A DNA stretch of 64,000 nucleotides from Engraulis encrasicolus. Taxonomy: Eukaryota; Chordata; Actinopteri; Clupeiformes; Engraulidae. Every line of letters begins with the position of its first letter. Position 1 is the first letter of the stretch. The stretch lies in contig NC_085862.1 of the NCBI RefSeq assembly GCF_034702125.1, positions 8,969,863 to 9,033,862 on the forward strand. Reading direction: 5' to 3'. The notes under the pieces are model-generated. The model searched no databases. It had not been told where the DNA came from and saw nothing but the letters and a program-made list of their open reading frames with translations. Of this stretch, positions 1 to 13,900 are shown piece after piece. The position numbers were made by a program, and so were the translations under genes.

Positions 1-931
1 CCTTCATACAATAGCCTACACTTTCAAAATCGCCTCTAGATACGTGACGGGCTATTTGAGGCCTCTGTCAAATGCAAAATGATTTCGTTAACTTGATGGC
101 AGCATGAGGAAGTGAGCGCGAGGCAATACGAAATCGGATGAGTAACAGAATATGTACGAAGCCAATGTTCTGGCGAGGTGCGTAATGTCCAAATCGGTAA
201 CCAGATGGGCAACGGTAAACGCGCTAAATGCTTGTTATGGACATGCTGGAAATCACTTCCAAGTTGTGCGCTGTTTGTTGAGAACAACAAACTACAGACA
301 GGCTGCTGAAATTAGAACGCTTGCTTCTGCTACCCGTCTCTGATAAAGCGAGCTGGAGGAGGAGAAACGGCACTCAGAGTAGTCGTACATTTAACCCTTT
401 TGACACCAGGTGTCATCTCTCCTAATAGCAAAGTGCATTCAACTATTTATCCATCAGAAATTATGAATTGTTGAGCCATTTTTAATGTGTACATTTAAAG
501 GCATTTGATGAACATTCATCTGAGTTTTCCATAGGCCGTCAAAACGTGCGTGGGACCCTCAATTAAATGCCAGTTGTCAGTTAACTGACCATATGCATGC
601 ATGGTGTCTGTAGGCCTACAGATCAGTTACACCTTGCTACTGCTTACACTGTGTTTACCCTAGGCTACACTATAAAAGCACAGTAGTCATATAATATTGT
701 TTATTATATATAATTATGTACTAGGCCTACATTTCATTATAGCAATGCAAACTAATAACATTAGCAATATTGCAATGCCTCACCCCGAGCGGTGGTCTTA
801 TATTTTATCATCAGAGGTCTTATATTTGTCTTAAAAAGTCTTATATTTGGTGATCCAAAATGTGCAGAAACCCTGAAAATATTGTTAAAAATATTATAAT
901 TACATGTCCATTAAGTACATTTAAAATTGCC

Positions 932-1110
932 CATGCGTGCAAATGGTAGGGCACTCGTTTGCTATGTGGCCGACACGGGTTTGACTCCCGGCCCGGGACC
1001 ATTGCCGACCCTTCCCCATCTCTCTCTGCCCCCCCCCCCCCCCCCCAAATATATAAAAGAGCGAAGCAAAATAAGAATTGATCCTAGAAGTAAAATAAGA
1101 AAAAAAGAAT
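932..1110 (+). mobile_element. tRNA-headed SINE fragment with poly(C)
   Basis: Box-B-like GGTTTGACTCCCGGC at about 980, followed by CATCTCTCTCTGCC and a C run. Confidence 0.6.
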
Positions 1111-1283
1111 AATAAGTGATGTGTGCTTTGTTTTCTGAACTTTTCATTTTAATTTTGGACAACAATATTCACCTTGAACTATTGAGCACCCACCAGAATA
1201 GCTTTTCCATCTATTTTTGTAAAGAGAGTCAGATGCTTCTGACTTGCAATTAATACAGCAATTCATCTTTTCATGCGTCTTAG

Positions 1284-1368
1284 GAACATGAAGAATCAGA
1301 CGTGGCTCCAGTCCTGAGCACTGAGCTTAATAACAAGCTCAACGGAGATGAAGGAAAACTCGCAAGAG
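1284..1368 (+). CDS. C14orf93-like gene, first exon seen
   Basis: Acceptor AG at 1282-1283, donor GT at 1369. 28 codons (starting EHEESDVAPVL) plus one base. The phase-1 end joins exon 2 to give an Ala codon. Acidic, low-complexity start; supported mainly by phase. Confidence 0.6.
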
Positions 1369-4300
1369 GTAAGAGACGGCGACAGACATGCACATTCACA
1401 ATTCCACAAACTCTACAATTGATATGAAGAGAGAGGGTCCGAGGCACTCTGAAGTCTGTTAAAAGTCCTTTATTTAGACATCGGGGCTTTTAACAGACTT
1501 AAGAGTGCCTCGGACCCTCTCTATTCACCCCAAGTTTGCCATTTTGGCAGATTTTTATTACCCTACAGACGCTACTTATTCTCTCTCTATATATATATAT
1601 GTTTGCCATGATTGTTGTGAACACCAAATCATTATCATTCTGGTCGACTCGTATTCATGTGTAGGCCTATTTGTTCATGTTTTTGATGGTTTACGTCCCG
1701 CAGATGTAATTTAGCCCAAGGCTAACGCTGGTACAATGCATGAAATGGCAACATTTATGTCTTAATTGTACATGGCCCCTAATGAATAAATTGAAATTGA
1801 ATTGATTGTATTGACCAGCTTTCGACTGCCCCTCGACGCCTCTGCAAGGACTCGAACCGCTCTCAGCAGCTCCAGAGTCACAGGAAACCAAACTCATCCT
1901 GAGTGCTATCAGCGGGCTGTCTCGTATGATGACGGACACCATGGCGAGGTACATGCAGAGGGTCGACGAGAGGTTCGATGGGGTGGAGGCCAGATTGCAT
2001 TCCTTCGAGAAACGTCTGCCCCGATCAACAGAAGATGAGGAGGACGTCCCCAGGAAAAAAAGACGTGTACAAAATCCAAAACTTGCGGTAAGACTAGCGT
2101 ACGTTTGGTGACTGCGGCTTTAGGCTAATAAGCCAGAGCCAACTAATAGGAGAGTCAAGCTTATCCTATCGACTGTTGTGTTCCATTTTTTTCAACACGT
2201 AAATGGCGGCTCAGGGTTGCTCACGGTGCATACACACCAAGATATTCACGGTCGCTTAACGTGTCTGGGAGCATTGCGAGTCCGAGAGGTTCGCGGGCTG
2301 CACTTTGCGCAGTCAGCATCCACGTTCTATCCGTGAGCAGCTGCCATTAATTTTCAATGGAACCCGCTCTTTGAACGCGGACGTCCTCGCAGGAAAACAG
2401 ACCTAATATATTTTCAAGGAGCATCGCGGACATGTCAAGTCTGACGCTCGCGGGGCCGGACATGCGCTGCGCTTACAGCGAGCTCCTGTGTGCAAGGCAT
2501 GATCTGTTTTCATGTATTCTAACCGTTTCGGACTGATACCGGACACATTCAGTGGCCGTGTCGCGCTTGCGGTGTGTAGGCACCGTCATGGTACTGACAG
2601 GTTAAGAATTGGTTTCCACAGCGTGGTGTAGTATAGGCCATATTCTAAAATAGGTCTTATTTCGCAGATTTACGTAATATCAACACATTTTAATGAATTA
2701 ATCATGAATAAGCCAATTGCTATTGCATATACTGCTGGTAGGGCTCAGCTTTCAATCTACATTGAAGCAAGTGGCAAATCTACTTCCGGGTTGTTACAAC
2801 TCTCTTATTTACAGGGGTGGGTAACCTTTTTCATTAGTAGAGGGGCCACTTCAAATTCCCCCCCAAAAAATGCATTTTTGTGGTTTCCCTTGACAGGAAG
2901 CAGTTCGCCGCCTGCACAACTCGAAGAATACTCCTTTACGTTACAATCCAGAGGAAGGGTAAGAATTAAATTGAGTAATACTGAGTAACACTGAGTAATA
3001 ATTTTAGCATTATTACCATTGTCCGGCATTTTGAATTTCCAGAAATGGGCATTTTTACCTGCAAAACGTATTCTACTTTGGTCATACTAGTAAATATTAG
3101 GTCATTAGGCCCTCGGTAAGCTTGCTGCAGGATACGCGTGCATGGGCACGATTCGTGCATGATTGCGTTAACATGCGTATTTCGTGTCAATTTCGCGCCT
3201 GTTAGACAACGCATCCATAGGCTTGCGTTTCATACGATATCTTCAAGCTCGCTGGGGCCGATAAGAGAGACTGCACAGTTTGAAACTGAAAACGACGATG
3301 GCGACAATTTTTCAAGAGCATCTCATTGAGCTAGTCCGAAATGTCTGAAACATTTGTGTGATCATACTTCCCCGTTGCACTTTGATAAAGGAGCGTGCAG
3401 ATGTAGAAGCAGTAGCAATATCTCCTCGTCCGGGGAGTAGGGCTGGGCGGTATGACCAAAAATGTATATCCCGGTATAATTTTAGCCACTGGCGGTATAC
3501 GGTATATATCACGGTATTGTAAATTTGTGTAAAATGAAGCGTTGCAAATTGACCAACATGGCATTTTTTTTTTTTACTTTTACTTTTTTTTTTGGAAACG
3601 ACTGTTCACACGTCTGTTCAGACGTCCTTTCATCTATGTGTGAATTCTTGCCATTCAAATCTTTTGAAAACATTTTTTTTAATAACTATTCAAAATGCAT
3701 TTTGCAATGCATTGCGCAATGCATTGCAATGGCTAATACAGCACTCCCACTGACACCAAATACGGCGAACTGTCAGATCCACTTTGGATGCGCGGCGCGT
3801 ATCTAAAGCGTCTCCGCCCAACTGTCAGATCCATTTCTGCTGCTCAAAATATCTGCATCACCTCCACGCAGCGCAGAGTGCCTTCGGACCCAGAGCGCAT
3901 CCGATACGGGTCTGCACATCGGACGCGCCACACAGATTTTTGGCGGACCCACAGTGGACGCGCCATTGATTTTATACATAGTATATTGCCGGGCTCTGCC
4001 AGGAAATTTAGTTTGCAAAGGTTTTCCCGAAGCGTGGCTGCCCGATTGGATGGCGAGTGCAAGTAAGTTTTATGTTACCTTTTCCACTATATTAATGTTA
4101 TTAATAACTAATGAATAATTAAACGTTTATATGGAATTATTTTAGCACTTTTCATAGGGACAAAGTCCCTGTGTTAGTGATTTTGTTAGGGTTTCCAATC
4201 TTTTGAAAGACAGAACCATCCCGTATTTGATAGCTAAATCATGCGTTCCGTATTGAACCGATATGCGACGCGATTTTCCCCGTATTTTCACTACAAATGA

Positions 4301-7300
4301 CTCCAAATAGACAGGTCGCCCGCAAGTGTGACCCAGTTCAGTTGAGCATCGTTTCCGCTCCCTCTGTGCTCTATGCTGCTCCTTTGTTAATAAATAGTTC
4401 ATTACACCTGCAACTAGGGCTGCACAATTAATCGAAAAATAATCAAAATCGTGATAAAATAGTGAAATCGAACTCATGATTTTAATCGTGATTTAATCGT
4501 AGCAATAGTGACCTACTTTTGAGAGCGTCCTTACTGACAGGCTGGTGTTTCTGGCCAGAAATCTGTCCACTTAAGTGTCATGCTATTGCCTTTACATAAT
4601 TATTACAATTCATTTTATTTTGCTCATCCCGTATGTAATTCATTCTTGGTTATATTTCATCTTGTTATAATTTTCAAAAAAATCTTCAAAAATCAATAAT
4701 CGTGATTAATAATCGTGATTATGATTTTTTCCATAATTGTGCAGCCCTACCTGCAACTCACAGACTCTGAGTATTTGTTTCATTTCTGAGACACATCAAA
4801 GCAGTGTTGCAACTTAATGACATTGTCGCTAGATTTAGCAACTTTTTGACGTCCCTGGTGACTAAAAATCTCATCTGGCGACTTTTTAAAACGTGCCTTT
4901 TCAATAGCAAAATCAGTTTTTCAACATAATTGTAACTCTGCCGCCTTCAGAAGCGTTTCCCACGGTTAAGCAGTGCTGCAAATTAGCTCTGATCTCCAAA
5001 CAGTAGCTTGCACTGTCCATTTGGGGGGGGGGGGCAACCGCCATTCCGACAGTATTTGATTGTCATTCCGAGCCATTTGAACATTGTTGCAAGTACTTAG
5101 TGGCGCGTTAACAAAGTTCTAACTCAATTGACTTTTGCAACAATGTTGCTACACGAGCGAAAGTGGAGAGTGTGACAGCGCAATTACAGGATTAGAGTAT
5201 ATTTTAGTGTCTAAGTTTGTCACGATCCAAATGCCCATACAGGTACGGTCTGAAAAATGGTTCCTGCAATAAAAAGTCAATGTCGGAATGGCGGTATGTC
5301 GGAATGGCGGTATGTCTGAATGGCGTCATGTAACCGTCCATTTGTACTGTGAACGAAGGCATGCGGGCACGTTTCCTAGGGATCTGCGTGTCGTGCGTGA
5401 CATAGTCACATTTGTAACATCATGACGTCATCTAGCGACGTCTAGCACCTTTTCAGCGAGCCAATAGCGACTTTAGCTGGTTTTTTTGGGTTTTTTTTTT
5501 GCAACACTGCATCAAAGATGGAAGGCAGTACAAGTCTCAGAGCTCGAGGAGAAATGCACTATGCTGCCCCACCGGGAAGGGTGTGTGGCCTTCTCTTTGC
5601 TCCATTAGGCAACCAAACATTTTTTAATCAGTTGTAATGTTCATAGATTTTTATTACTTCAATCAATCAAGGGTTATCTGGTTTAGATAGGGCTTTGGGA
5701 CTGACATTGACTGGACCACAAAACAGGAATAAGTTGCTGTAAGTACTTTACAGAAAAGTTGATCACTTCATTACGCCATGCTTAGTTGCCCCATGAACGT
5801 TGATGTCACACTCAGTGTTCAATGCCTGTAAACTGGTTGAAGGTGCACTGTGTGATATATTTTAGTTTATTTCCAGAATCTGTCCTGCTCATTCACAAAG
5901 GTTACCTTTTCATGAATACTTACCATCATCATATTCTAATTATTCACGAAGACTGGAAAAAGTAAACTTTTTTTATACATGGAAAGTGGGATCTTAGAAG
6001 AAGAAATAGTAAATATTCACAAAAAAAGATCAGATTTGCCCACAGACTGTACAGTTTCAATGGGCAGCGTAGTTGCAATATCTACTGGTCCTTTGGCCAC
6101 AATCCTACACAGTGCACCTTTAAGAAATTGTGCTGGCACATGCATTTATGTTGCATAAGTGAACCACCAACACAAAGCTTTGTTTTACTAACAAAACCCT
6201 TTCCCTCTCTCCATTAAGGATGCATCATCTAATTGAATTTGAGAACAACACCATGGCACTGATGCATCACACCTGGTGCAAAAACGGATTCACCCGGTGG
6301 CCCAACTACCCAATACAATCGAAAATAAATAAAGCCCCCATGGCGGAAGAAAGGCCAAGGGATGACTGGGACACCTACAAAACGAGGTGGATTTCTTCAG
6401 CTGGTAAGTCAAATCTGTGTCTCCTTCTCTCTTTAAAAAAATAAAATAAAATAAAATAAAAATCATACAATCTACAAATCCAACACCATCACTTAACTAC
6501 CCAAAAGTAACATCTTGCTCCACATTCAACATTTAGGAACGTATCAGGAAGGACAGCAGCTCTTTGAGCAGGTCTTCGCATCGCTCCACCACCTCCGACC
6601 TCCGACCTCCAACGCAGATGACACGAGGCCTTCAAAGAGGAACCGAAGTCAGTGTTTTCAGTTTATTGGAACACATACAAACTTAAAGATAAAATTAGAT
6701 AATATACACCTCAAGAGGAAATGTCTGTGCACGGCATTGTTTAAGTGTAATGTGTATTTCTCCATTTGTCTCATCACATGTGTTTTAATGGCCGTTGTGT
6801 CATAAGTAGGAGTTCTGTTGTGCTGTAATCAGTGTTGCCAGATGTGTCTGACCAAATCCCGCCCAAAAGGTTCTCAAAAACCGCCAAAATGTGCTAAATT
6901 CCGCCCAAATTCAACAAATTACATTGACTTCTATGGGCCCAAAACGGCTGAAAAAAAACGCCAAATGGCCAATTTTTCCCGTTTTTGCCCGCCGACGCTC
7001 ATCCCAAGTAGCCCAATTGGGCAGGCACCCGCCCAATCTGGCAACACTGGCTGTAATTACAGTAGCACATGGTATTACAAACCTGTTACACCATGTACTC
7101 AATTGTGCCTAATAAGATAGACCGTGTTGTTCCTGAAAGTCATTAAAAATCTTTAAAAAAAAAGACCCACCAGCCAAAGGTGTAGAATCAGCTGATCTTT
7201 TTTTTCCTTTTTACTTTTGATAACTCTGATAACCAGAAGGTGTGTAGGACTGAGGATTAGACCTAGAAGATTCGGGTCACATCTCAAAAGAGGGATCAAT

Positions 7301-7895
7301 GTCCTCTGCAACCATTTCTATGTCTCATTCACATATTGATATAAATGTTTTCTTTCAACAGACTTTTCTCTGGCGATTCTGATGAGGAGGACGACCCAGC
7401 CCCCGCCAAACAAACTACGCTTTCCCATGTCGACTCTGAAGATCACTGCCATGGTATGAGCAAATCTGTGGGAGTGTGGGAGTAAAGTTAACGTCACAAA
7501 GTGGATCAATAGCACAATTTATGTTAAAGAAGTGATACAAAAATGATGGTTCATATATTTACTTCATTACTTGATGATAAATATTCATGAAAAATGGCGT
7601 AGCTGCAATACACACGGCACCTTTATTCTTGTGCCAACAACACAGACTTCAGAAGAACCACCTCCCCGCAATTACCACCAGCACCATCACCACCACCACC
7701 ATCACCACCACAATCGCTCACTCAACCAAGTGAATGGGGCCCTGAGTTTGCAGGTAGGCTAAACGCTAATGTTCTTTGTCTTTCAATCACTGTTTGTGTG
7801 TGTAGGCCATGTTAGACCAACCATTTGAGTCTTGTTATGGCAATACAAATGCCCGTGTTGTTAAGCTAGTGTGTGTTATTCTTATGCCTGGCTGT

Positions 7896-7961
<66 letters not shown>

Positions 7962-10900
7962 TGAGCAGAAGAGAAACAACAGTTGTGAGCTATTACTATG
8001 AGCTATTTTAGTGATCGATGACCTTACAGTTTGCTTACTGTTTGTAGGCCAAGATTTAACTCCTCTGATTCCATCTGCACAATGGGGGTCACCAGGCCCA
8101 AAACAGGAGTTCACAGGTAGGCTACTGTGTTTCTCTAAGCTTAACGTTGTTTGACAGTCCGTGTCAATAAGAGTGTACATTGCCGCTTTCATAAAATAAT
8201 TTTACGGTCAACAAACTCACAGATACGCACACCTATGAAGTCGCACGTCTAAGTCCAGCATCTAACTTAGAAATAATGCACTTCGAGGTATAATGGGCAC
8301 TCCGCGGCACGTAGTTGGGTTGTCCTGGAATATTTCAACTTATGGAACGCCTCTTGTCCAATCAGAATCAACTAAATGATTTATGTACTTCAGAGTGCCT
8401 CGGACCCTCTCTCTCTCCACTACAAGTTTTTGCAACTTTGGAATACGATGAGCACCTGAAGGTTACTACTACCCCACAGACGCAACTCATCTTTTCTCTT
8501 TTTCTCAACTAAATGATTTGATGAAACCCAATTGTTTTACGCGTTATTCTTATGCCTGGCTAACACCAGGACATCATCCCATGTTCTTGTAAGACATTTC
8601 TGCACTTATCACCTTGCAGTCCGAAAACACCAAATATGGAACAACACAATGTTGGACAAGTTACTCAAAAACAGTCTGCGTTACTGATTACATGTCACTG
8701 CATTACACCAAATGTGGACCAACACCAATGTATTGCTTTGATACTAATGTAATGTAATGGCATCTCATCAACAGCTGCTGAACTTCACCTCTTCAGTATG
8801 ATGGAGTACCTTAAACACCAGAACGACACCATACTAAGCCGCGTCAACCGGCTGATGAGCCAAATTTCTAATCCAGCGGAGCCAGATGTTGGGGAAGTTG
8901 AGGTTGAACTGCCGCTGGAAACCATGACACAGGTGGAGGAAATGGAGACCTTTCTAAAGGAAGCAGACAATGGACCTGCCAGGCAAAAAATGGTATAATG
9001 TCAAATTAGCTGCTGTCACTTTTAAATATTGGGGGTAATGTTTTAGTAACAGCGCACACGCCAGGGTGGTGCAACGAGAGCTAATGCTGCTATTGTATGA
9101 ATTTTTGCTCAAATTGCTCTTGGTTTTTGTGAACTACACTCCAAAGTAGGGCTGTGTGGTTCTGGAAAAAATGTGTATCACAGTTTTCTGCACGTTTTTT
9201 TCTCTTCTTCTTATAAGCAGCGATTTCCCCCCAAATCTCAATGTTTCTGAAGAAAAGATTTTAAAAATTAGATAAAATCCTGAATTTAAATTAATATATA
9301 TTTCTATGTTAATCACTTTTTAATTTCAATAATATATAATATATGTCTCATTTATAGTTTTTGCTAATGCAGCAATTTGGCGCAATTTCCCATCGTTTTT
9401 TTTTTTTTGTGAACTACACCCCAAAGCGTTACACTTACAGTACCTACTCTATATTTCACTGCATTCTGAGACTTACTTCAACTTAAAATTGTTTTGTGAT
9501 TTATGGCTTACAGATTGTCTCTTTGTCCACCATCGGCGGCCGTGATGTAAAGAGGGTGACGTGGAACATTTTGGGGCGCCTCTTCAGCGACAACGTGGCC
9601 AGAAATATCAGCTGGAAGGGGGCGAATGGCAAAATGGCGTTCAACCATATGTCGTTGAAAACTGTGACGTTCAGTAAGACCATTTAATTTATTTTATTTT
9701 ATTTGACCTTTATTTAACCAGAAAGGTCCCATTGAGGTAAAAACCTCTTCTTCCAGGGAGTCCTGGCCAAGACGGCATTAAGACAGAGGAGGCACATGCA
9801 TATTATGACATAAAAACAAATTAAAAAAAGCACACGTAAGGATATAAGACATGTCAGACATAGAGGCAAACAAAATAGACACTGGACAAGACTAACAAGT
9901 AAGACCATCAAGCACTAAACAGTAAGAACTAACAAACTAACAAAATCTGACATAAAAAAAACACACACACACAAAACCTCTGTAAAACCGAGTTTAAAAG
10001 CAGTGACACTCCTCTACTAAAGTTGTTTTTAAAAGATTTTTAAAACTCTCTATAGAGGGCACAGATGCCAAGCTTAAGGTGTTTTGGAGGTTATTCCAAA
10101 CATGTGGGGCATATGAACTAAAAGAAGTCTTACCTAATTCAGTACGCACTGTAGGAATATTAAAGATAATTTTATTTCTTGACCTAGTGCATAGGAACTG
10201 GTTTGGCGTGACACCAGACAGTTGATATATGATGGGAGTTTACCCACCAATGCCTTCACAATAAAAATGAGGAAATGGCTTTTCCTCCTAAGTGATAGTG
10301 AAGTCCATGTTACCATTTCATATAGTGTGCAATGATGTGTTCTCATGTTTGCATTTGTAATAAAACGCAGTGCCGCATGGTAAACTACATCTAGCTTCTT
10401 TAGAAGAGAGGTGGACGCATGCATGTATAATATGTCACCATAATCTAAGATGGGTAAAAATATACTCTGGACCAATCTTAGCCTAGCAGCAAAAGGAAAA
10501 CATTTTTTCAAACGGAAATTAAAACCCAATTTAAGTATTCAGCAGCTTATAGAATGTTGAGCTTGCTACACACACCTTCCACCCTAATTTTGTGTCCTAA
10601 CAGTTCACCACATTTTGTATTTTAAATTTACATTATAGAAGTGAAATTCCAGTTTACATGGAGCACCTGAATTTCTCTACTACAAACCTGCAATGCAGCA
10701 GTTATACACACACATCGAGATGGCTGTAGCAGGTCGACTATTTTTTTCTCCAAAGAAGGAATGCACCTTGTCCGACTCCCATCTAAGCATTTTCTGCAAG
10801 CAAAAACAAACTAAAAAATGAAATGGCAATGCTTTTGGAGTTTGTTAAAAAAGATAGAGAGCTAGAAAGCCACATTGCTTACTCACGTTAGTGCTACAGT

Positions 10901-13900
10901 CTCACTGTGAGAAACACGGGCGTTGTCCCTTTGGGCTTGCTGCAATGATCTCGCACAGGAAAAAGATATGTAGGCACCAAGCAGCAAAGCTTGACTGTTG
11001 AATCACGGGAAGACGGTTAGGTCTGCAGTCCAACTTGATTAAAACATCAGGAAAGATAAATAAATGTTACTCTAGGTAAAAGAAAACGCACTCGAAAATG
11101 TCCTCAATAATACATAACAGTCATAGGAAAAAGTTTGTACACCCTTTTGAAATTTCTTCTTTTCATTTGTGTCAAACTTGGTCATCAAAGATGGTCTGAT
11201 CTTCTCGGAAATCACTCGAAGGACCAATCAGAGTCTGCTTAAACTAATTCCACCCTAACAGCCATAACTGGACGAGAGTCATGGCTACCAGCGAATGTTG
11301 ATCAATTCTTTCTGATTGCAGATGCTGTTCGACGGAACTCTCTCGGCCGCAACGTGAGTGAGATGGATATTCAACACCATGCCATTCGCTGGTTCAATCT
11401 GGCAGCAGACCGCGGTGGGGGGAGGAGGCGCAGGATGGCAAACCAAGAGGGGGCAAACCAAGAGGAGGAGCCTTATGCCTTGTGCGCGACCTACGCTACC
11501 TGAGCAGCAAAAGTCACTATTTTTTATGGCGGGAAGGCAAATAAAGCTACCAGAGCGAATTTGCTAGGAGCAAAGCGACCAGAGCGAATTTTAACTTTTA
11601 AAATCAAGCTAATCTTATGGTAATAATGACCTATGATGCGGTTCGGCGAAAACCATATCTCTGAATGTCCCAGGCTGTCATGCCATAGCCGTTATGTGAT
11701 TAGCTAAATCAAACATGTCCATGCTACGTCCAGAGAGTATAAAGCAAATTCATGGCAAAACTTCTTCAACCACCTCAGCTACCTGGGTCGCATAGGTCGC
11801 GCTTGGTGTACACAAGGCATTAAAGGGGTATGGCACTATTTTGGGGCTGAAAACGGTTAAAATCGTTGCCCTGGGTTTATAAAGGTGGTTAAGGTGGTCA
11901 TGTTTTTCATGTTGGGCATTGTCTTGGTTTAAGGAGGGGGGTAAGTATCTAAGCTAGTGAGAATCAATGAATCACACACGCTACAGTGATCCATTGACTT
12001 TCACTAGCTTAGCTACATACTCCCTCTTTTAACTTGTCTTAAAGCAAGACAACGCCTAACATGAAAAATAGTGGTATACCCCTTTAATGAGTTAATTTTA
12101 CCCTGTTCAGCATTAGTTCTATTCTTTCCTTTTTGAAAAAAACAAAAAAGAATGAGATATGCCTACAATAAAATAACTGTAGGCTACAGAATATAAAACA
12201 GTAGAAAAAAATAAAAATAAATAAAAGAAAAGTGATCCTAAATTAAATTAAATGAAAAGTTAAATGAAATGAAAATGTAAGACGAATGTGCTGTTTCTTT
12301 TAATAAAAAAAGTTATTTTTCCGGCATTGACTCAGTGTCTTTTTCAGTTTGATGTGGCAGTATGATTTTGCTTCTTTGCTAGGTTTACTGTAAGGATTAA
12401 TAACCATGTGTCCTAATATCTCGACTGACAAAAGACAAACAAAGGTCGGCGTCTGCGCCTGCACTTAACACCCGTGTATTGCTTGGTGCGTGCACTCCCA
12501 AAAAGTAGTAATCACTCAAGATAATGGAAAAAAGGAGGCGCACACAAGGCTTGTGTGAAAAAGTGTATTGAAGCCGAAATTAAACAACAGAAGTCTAAGG
12601 TTAACTGGAGAAACAGACATTTAGGCTTCAATATACTTTTTCCACACTAGCCTTGTGTGCGCCTCATTTTTTCCATTATCTTGACTAATATCTCGACTAA
12701 AAGCCCAGGGTCTAAACTTCGACCTTGTGTAGCTCATCACAACTTCACTTGACAGCACCGCTCTCCTGATAGCCCTTTTTTTTAACTGACTTGCCACGGT
12801 GACATTTTGTTAAAGGATAGTTCCGGCGTAAAATGAAAGTTTCACCATCGCTTTCCCATGCCACATAATGTATCTAATGATGAGCCATTCCGGGCAATGC
12901 CGCGCCGTTATGGAGTTAGCACATTTTAAGCTTTTTGGTGAAAAACGCAGCCAATGCATCACGGCGGGGCCAATTATAAGCCTATTATTTTCTGATGTTT
13001 CCCCGCTATAAACAACTTCAAAAACGCTACACACTTCATCACAAAGGTCTCGTCAATCAAACCGAGGCACAGAGAGGGTCATTGGACCACACAGTCTTTC
13101 ACTGACCAGTGTTTTCAGAGGTGTCTCACTGTTGCAACTCTCTGACCCGGATGCAGGCTACTCAATCAGGTGGCTAGGAAGGCTAAACATGGTCCGCGGT
13201 TCTTACACCGGCTGCGACCGTAAAATGAAAAGCTGGAACCCCGACCGTTTCCACCGACTGCCACTGTCTAAACCAGCCATATTACGGGAATGGCTAATAG
13301 CATTAGAAGTGGACGAAACTGACGTAAAAACCCGGAGGGATCGCTACTACCGTGTGTGCAGGCAGCAGATTTGAAGAGTTGCATGGAGAGTACAGGTAGG
13401 CAGACTACTCTTACAAAGTAATTGCAACACGGTATAATATAACATGGATTCACCTGTGTAATAACATACCAGTGGTGGTGTACTTACATCTGTAAGAGCA
13501 CTTCTAGTACGAGTTTATAAAATTCCTCCAGCCCTCCTCCGTTGCGTAATGGTCCATCTGACCTCGCGCGCCCTCGTCATTAGAGTCTACTTCACTGAAA
13601 CTACTCTAGCATGCTTGACATCAACCACATCGAATGCCTCAGGTCGCACAATTTCACAATTTCACTTGCCATCCCGCGCTAGTTTGTTTTGACAGTGCAT
13701 TTATCTCCTGTAGTGGGCTACATTTACTGCACATGTAGGCTATGCCTTCCCAAAACAGTGCTTGCTGGCAAAGACGCGCGGTGTTGCAACCAGTGTCACA
13801 GACAGTCAAGATTCATGAGCCAGACATTTACACATGTTTCTCTCTCTTCAAACATACCTCCATAGCCATGCGCCTTTTTGGCACAGCATTCGTCTTCAGA

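Noticed and set aside
152..343. 63-codon frame near the left edge as a first exon
   Set aside because: No donor in phase with the exon at 1284 and no similarity to the family's N-terminus.
975..1000. tRNA gene from box-B-like sequence
   Set aside because: No cloverleaf; these are SINE heads, as at 37310 and 53410.
7571..7762. Poly-His reading of the DUF4806 exon 4 region
   Set aside because: Only the Pro/Ser frame is in phase with exons 3 and 5.
12810..13034. 74-codon frame found twice (12810-13034 minus, 14293-14517 plus) as a gene
   Set aside because: It is the terminal inverted repeat of the fold-back element, hence the exact duplicate in opposite direction.
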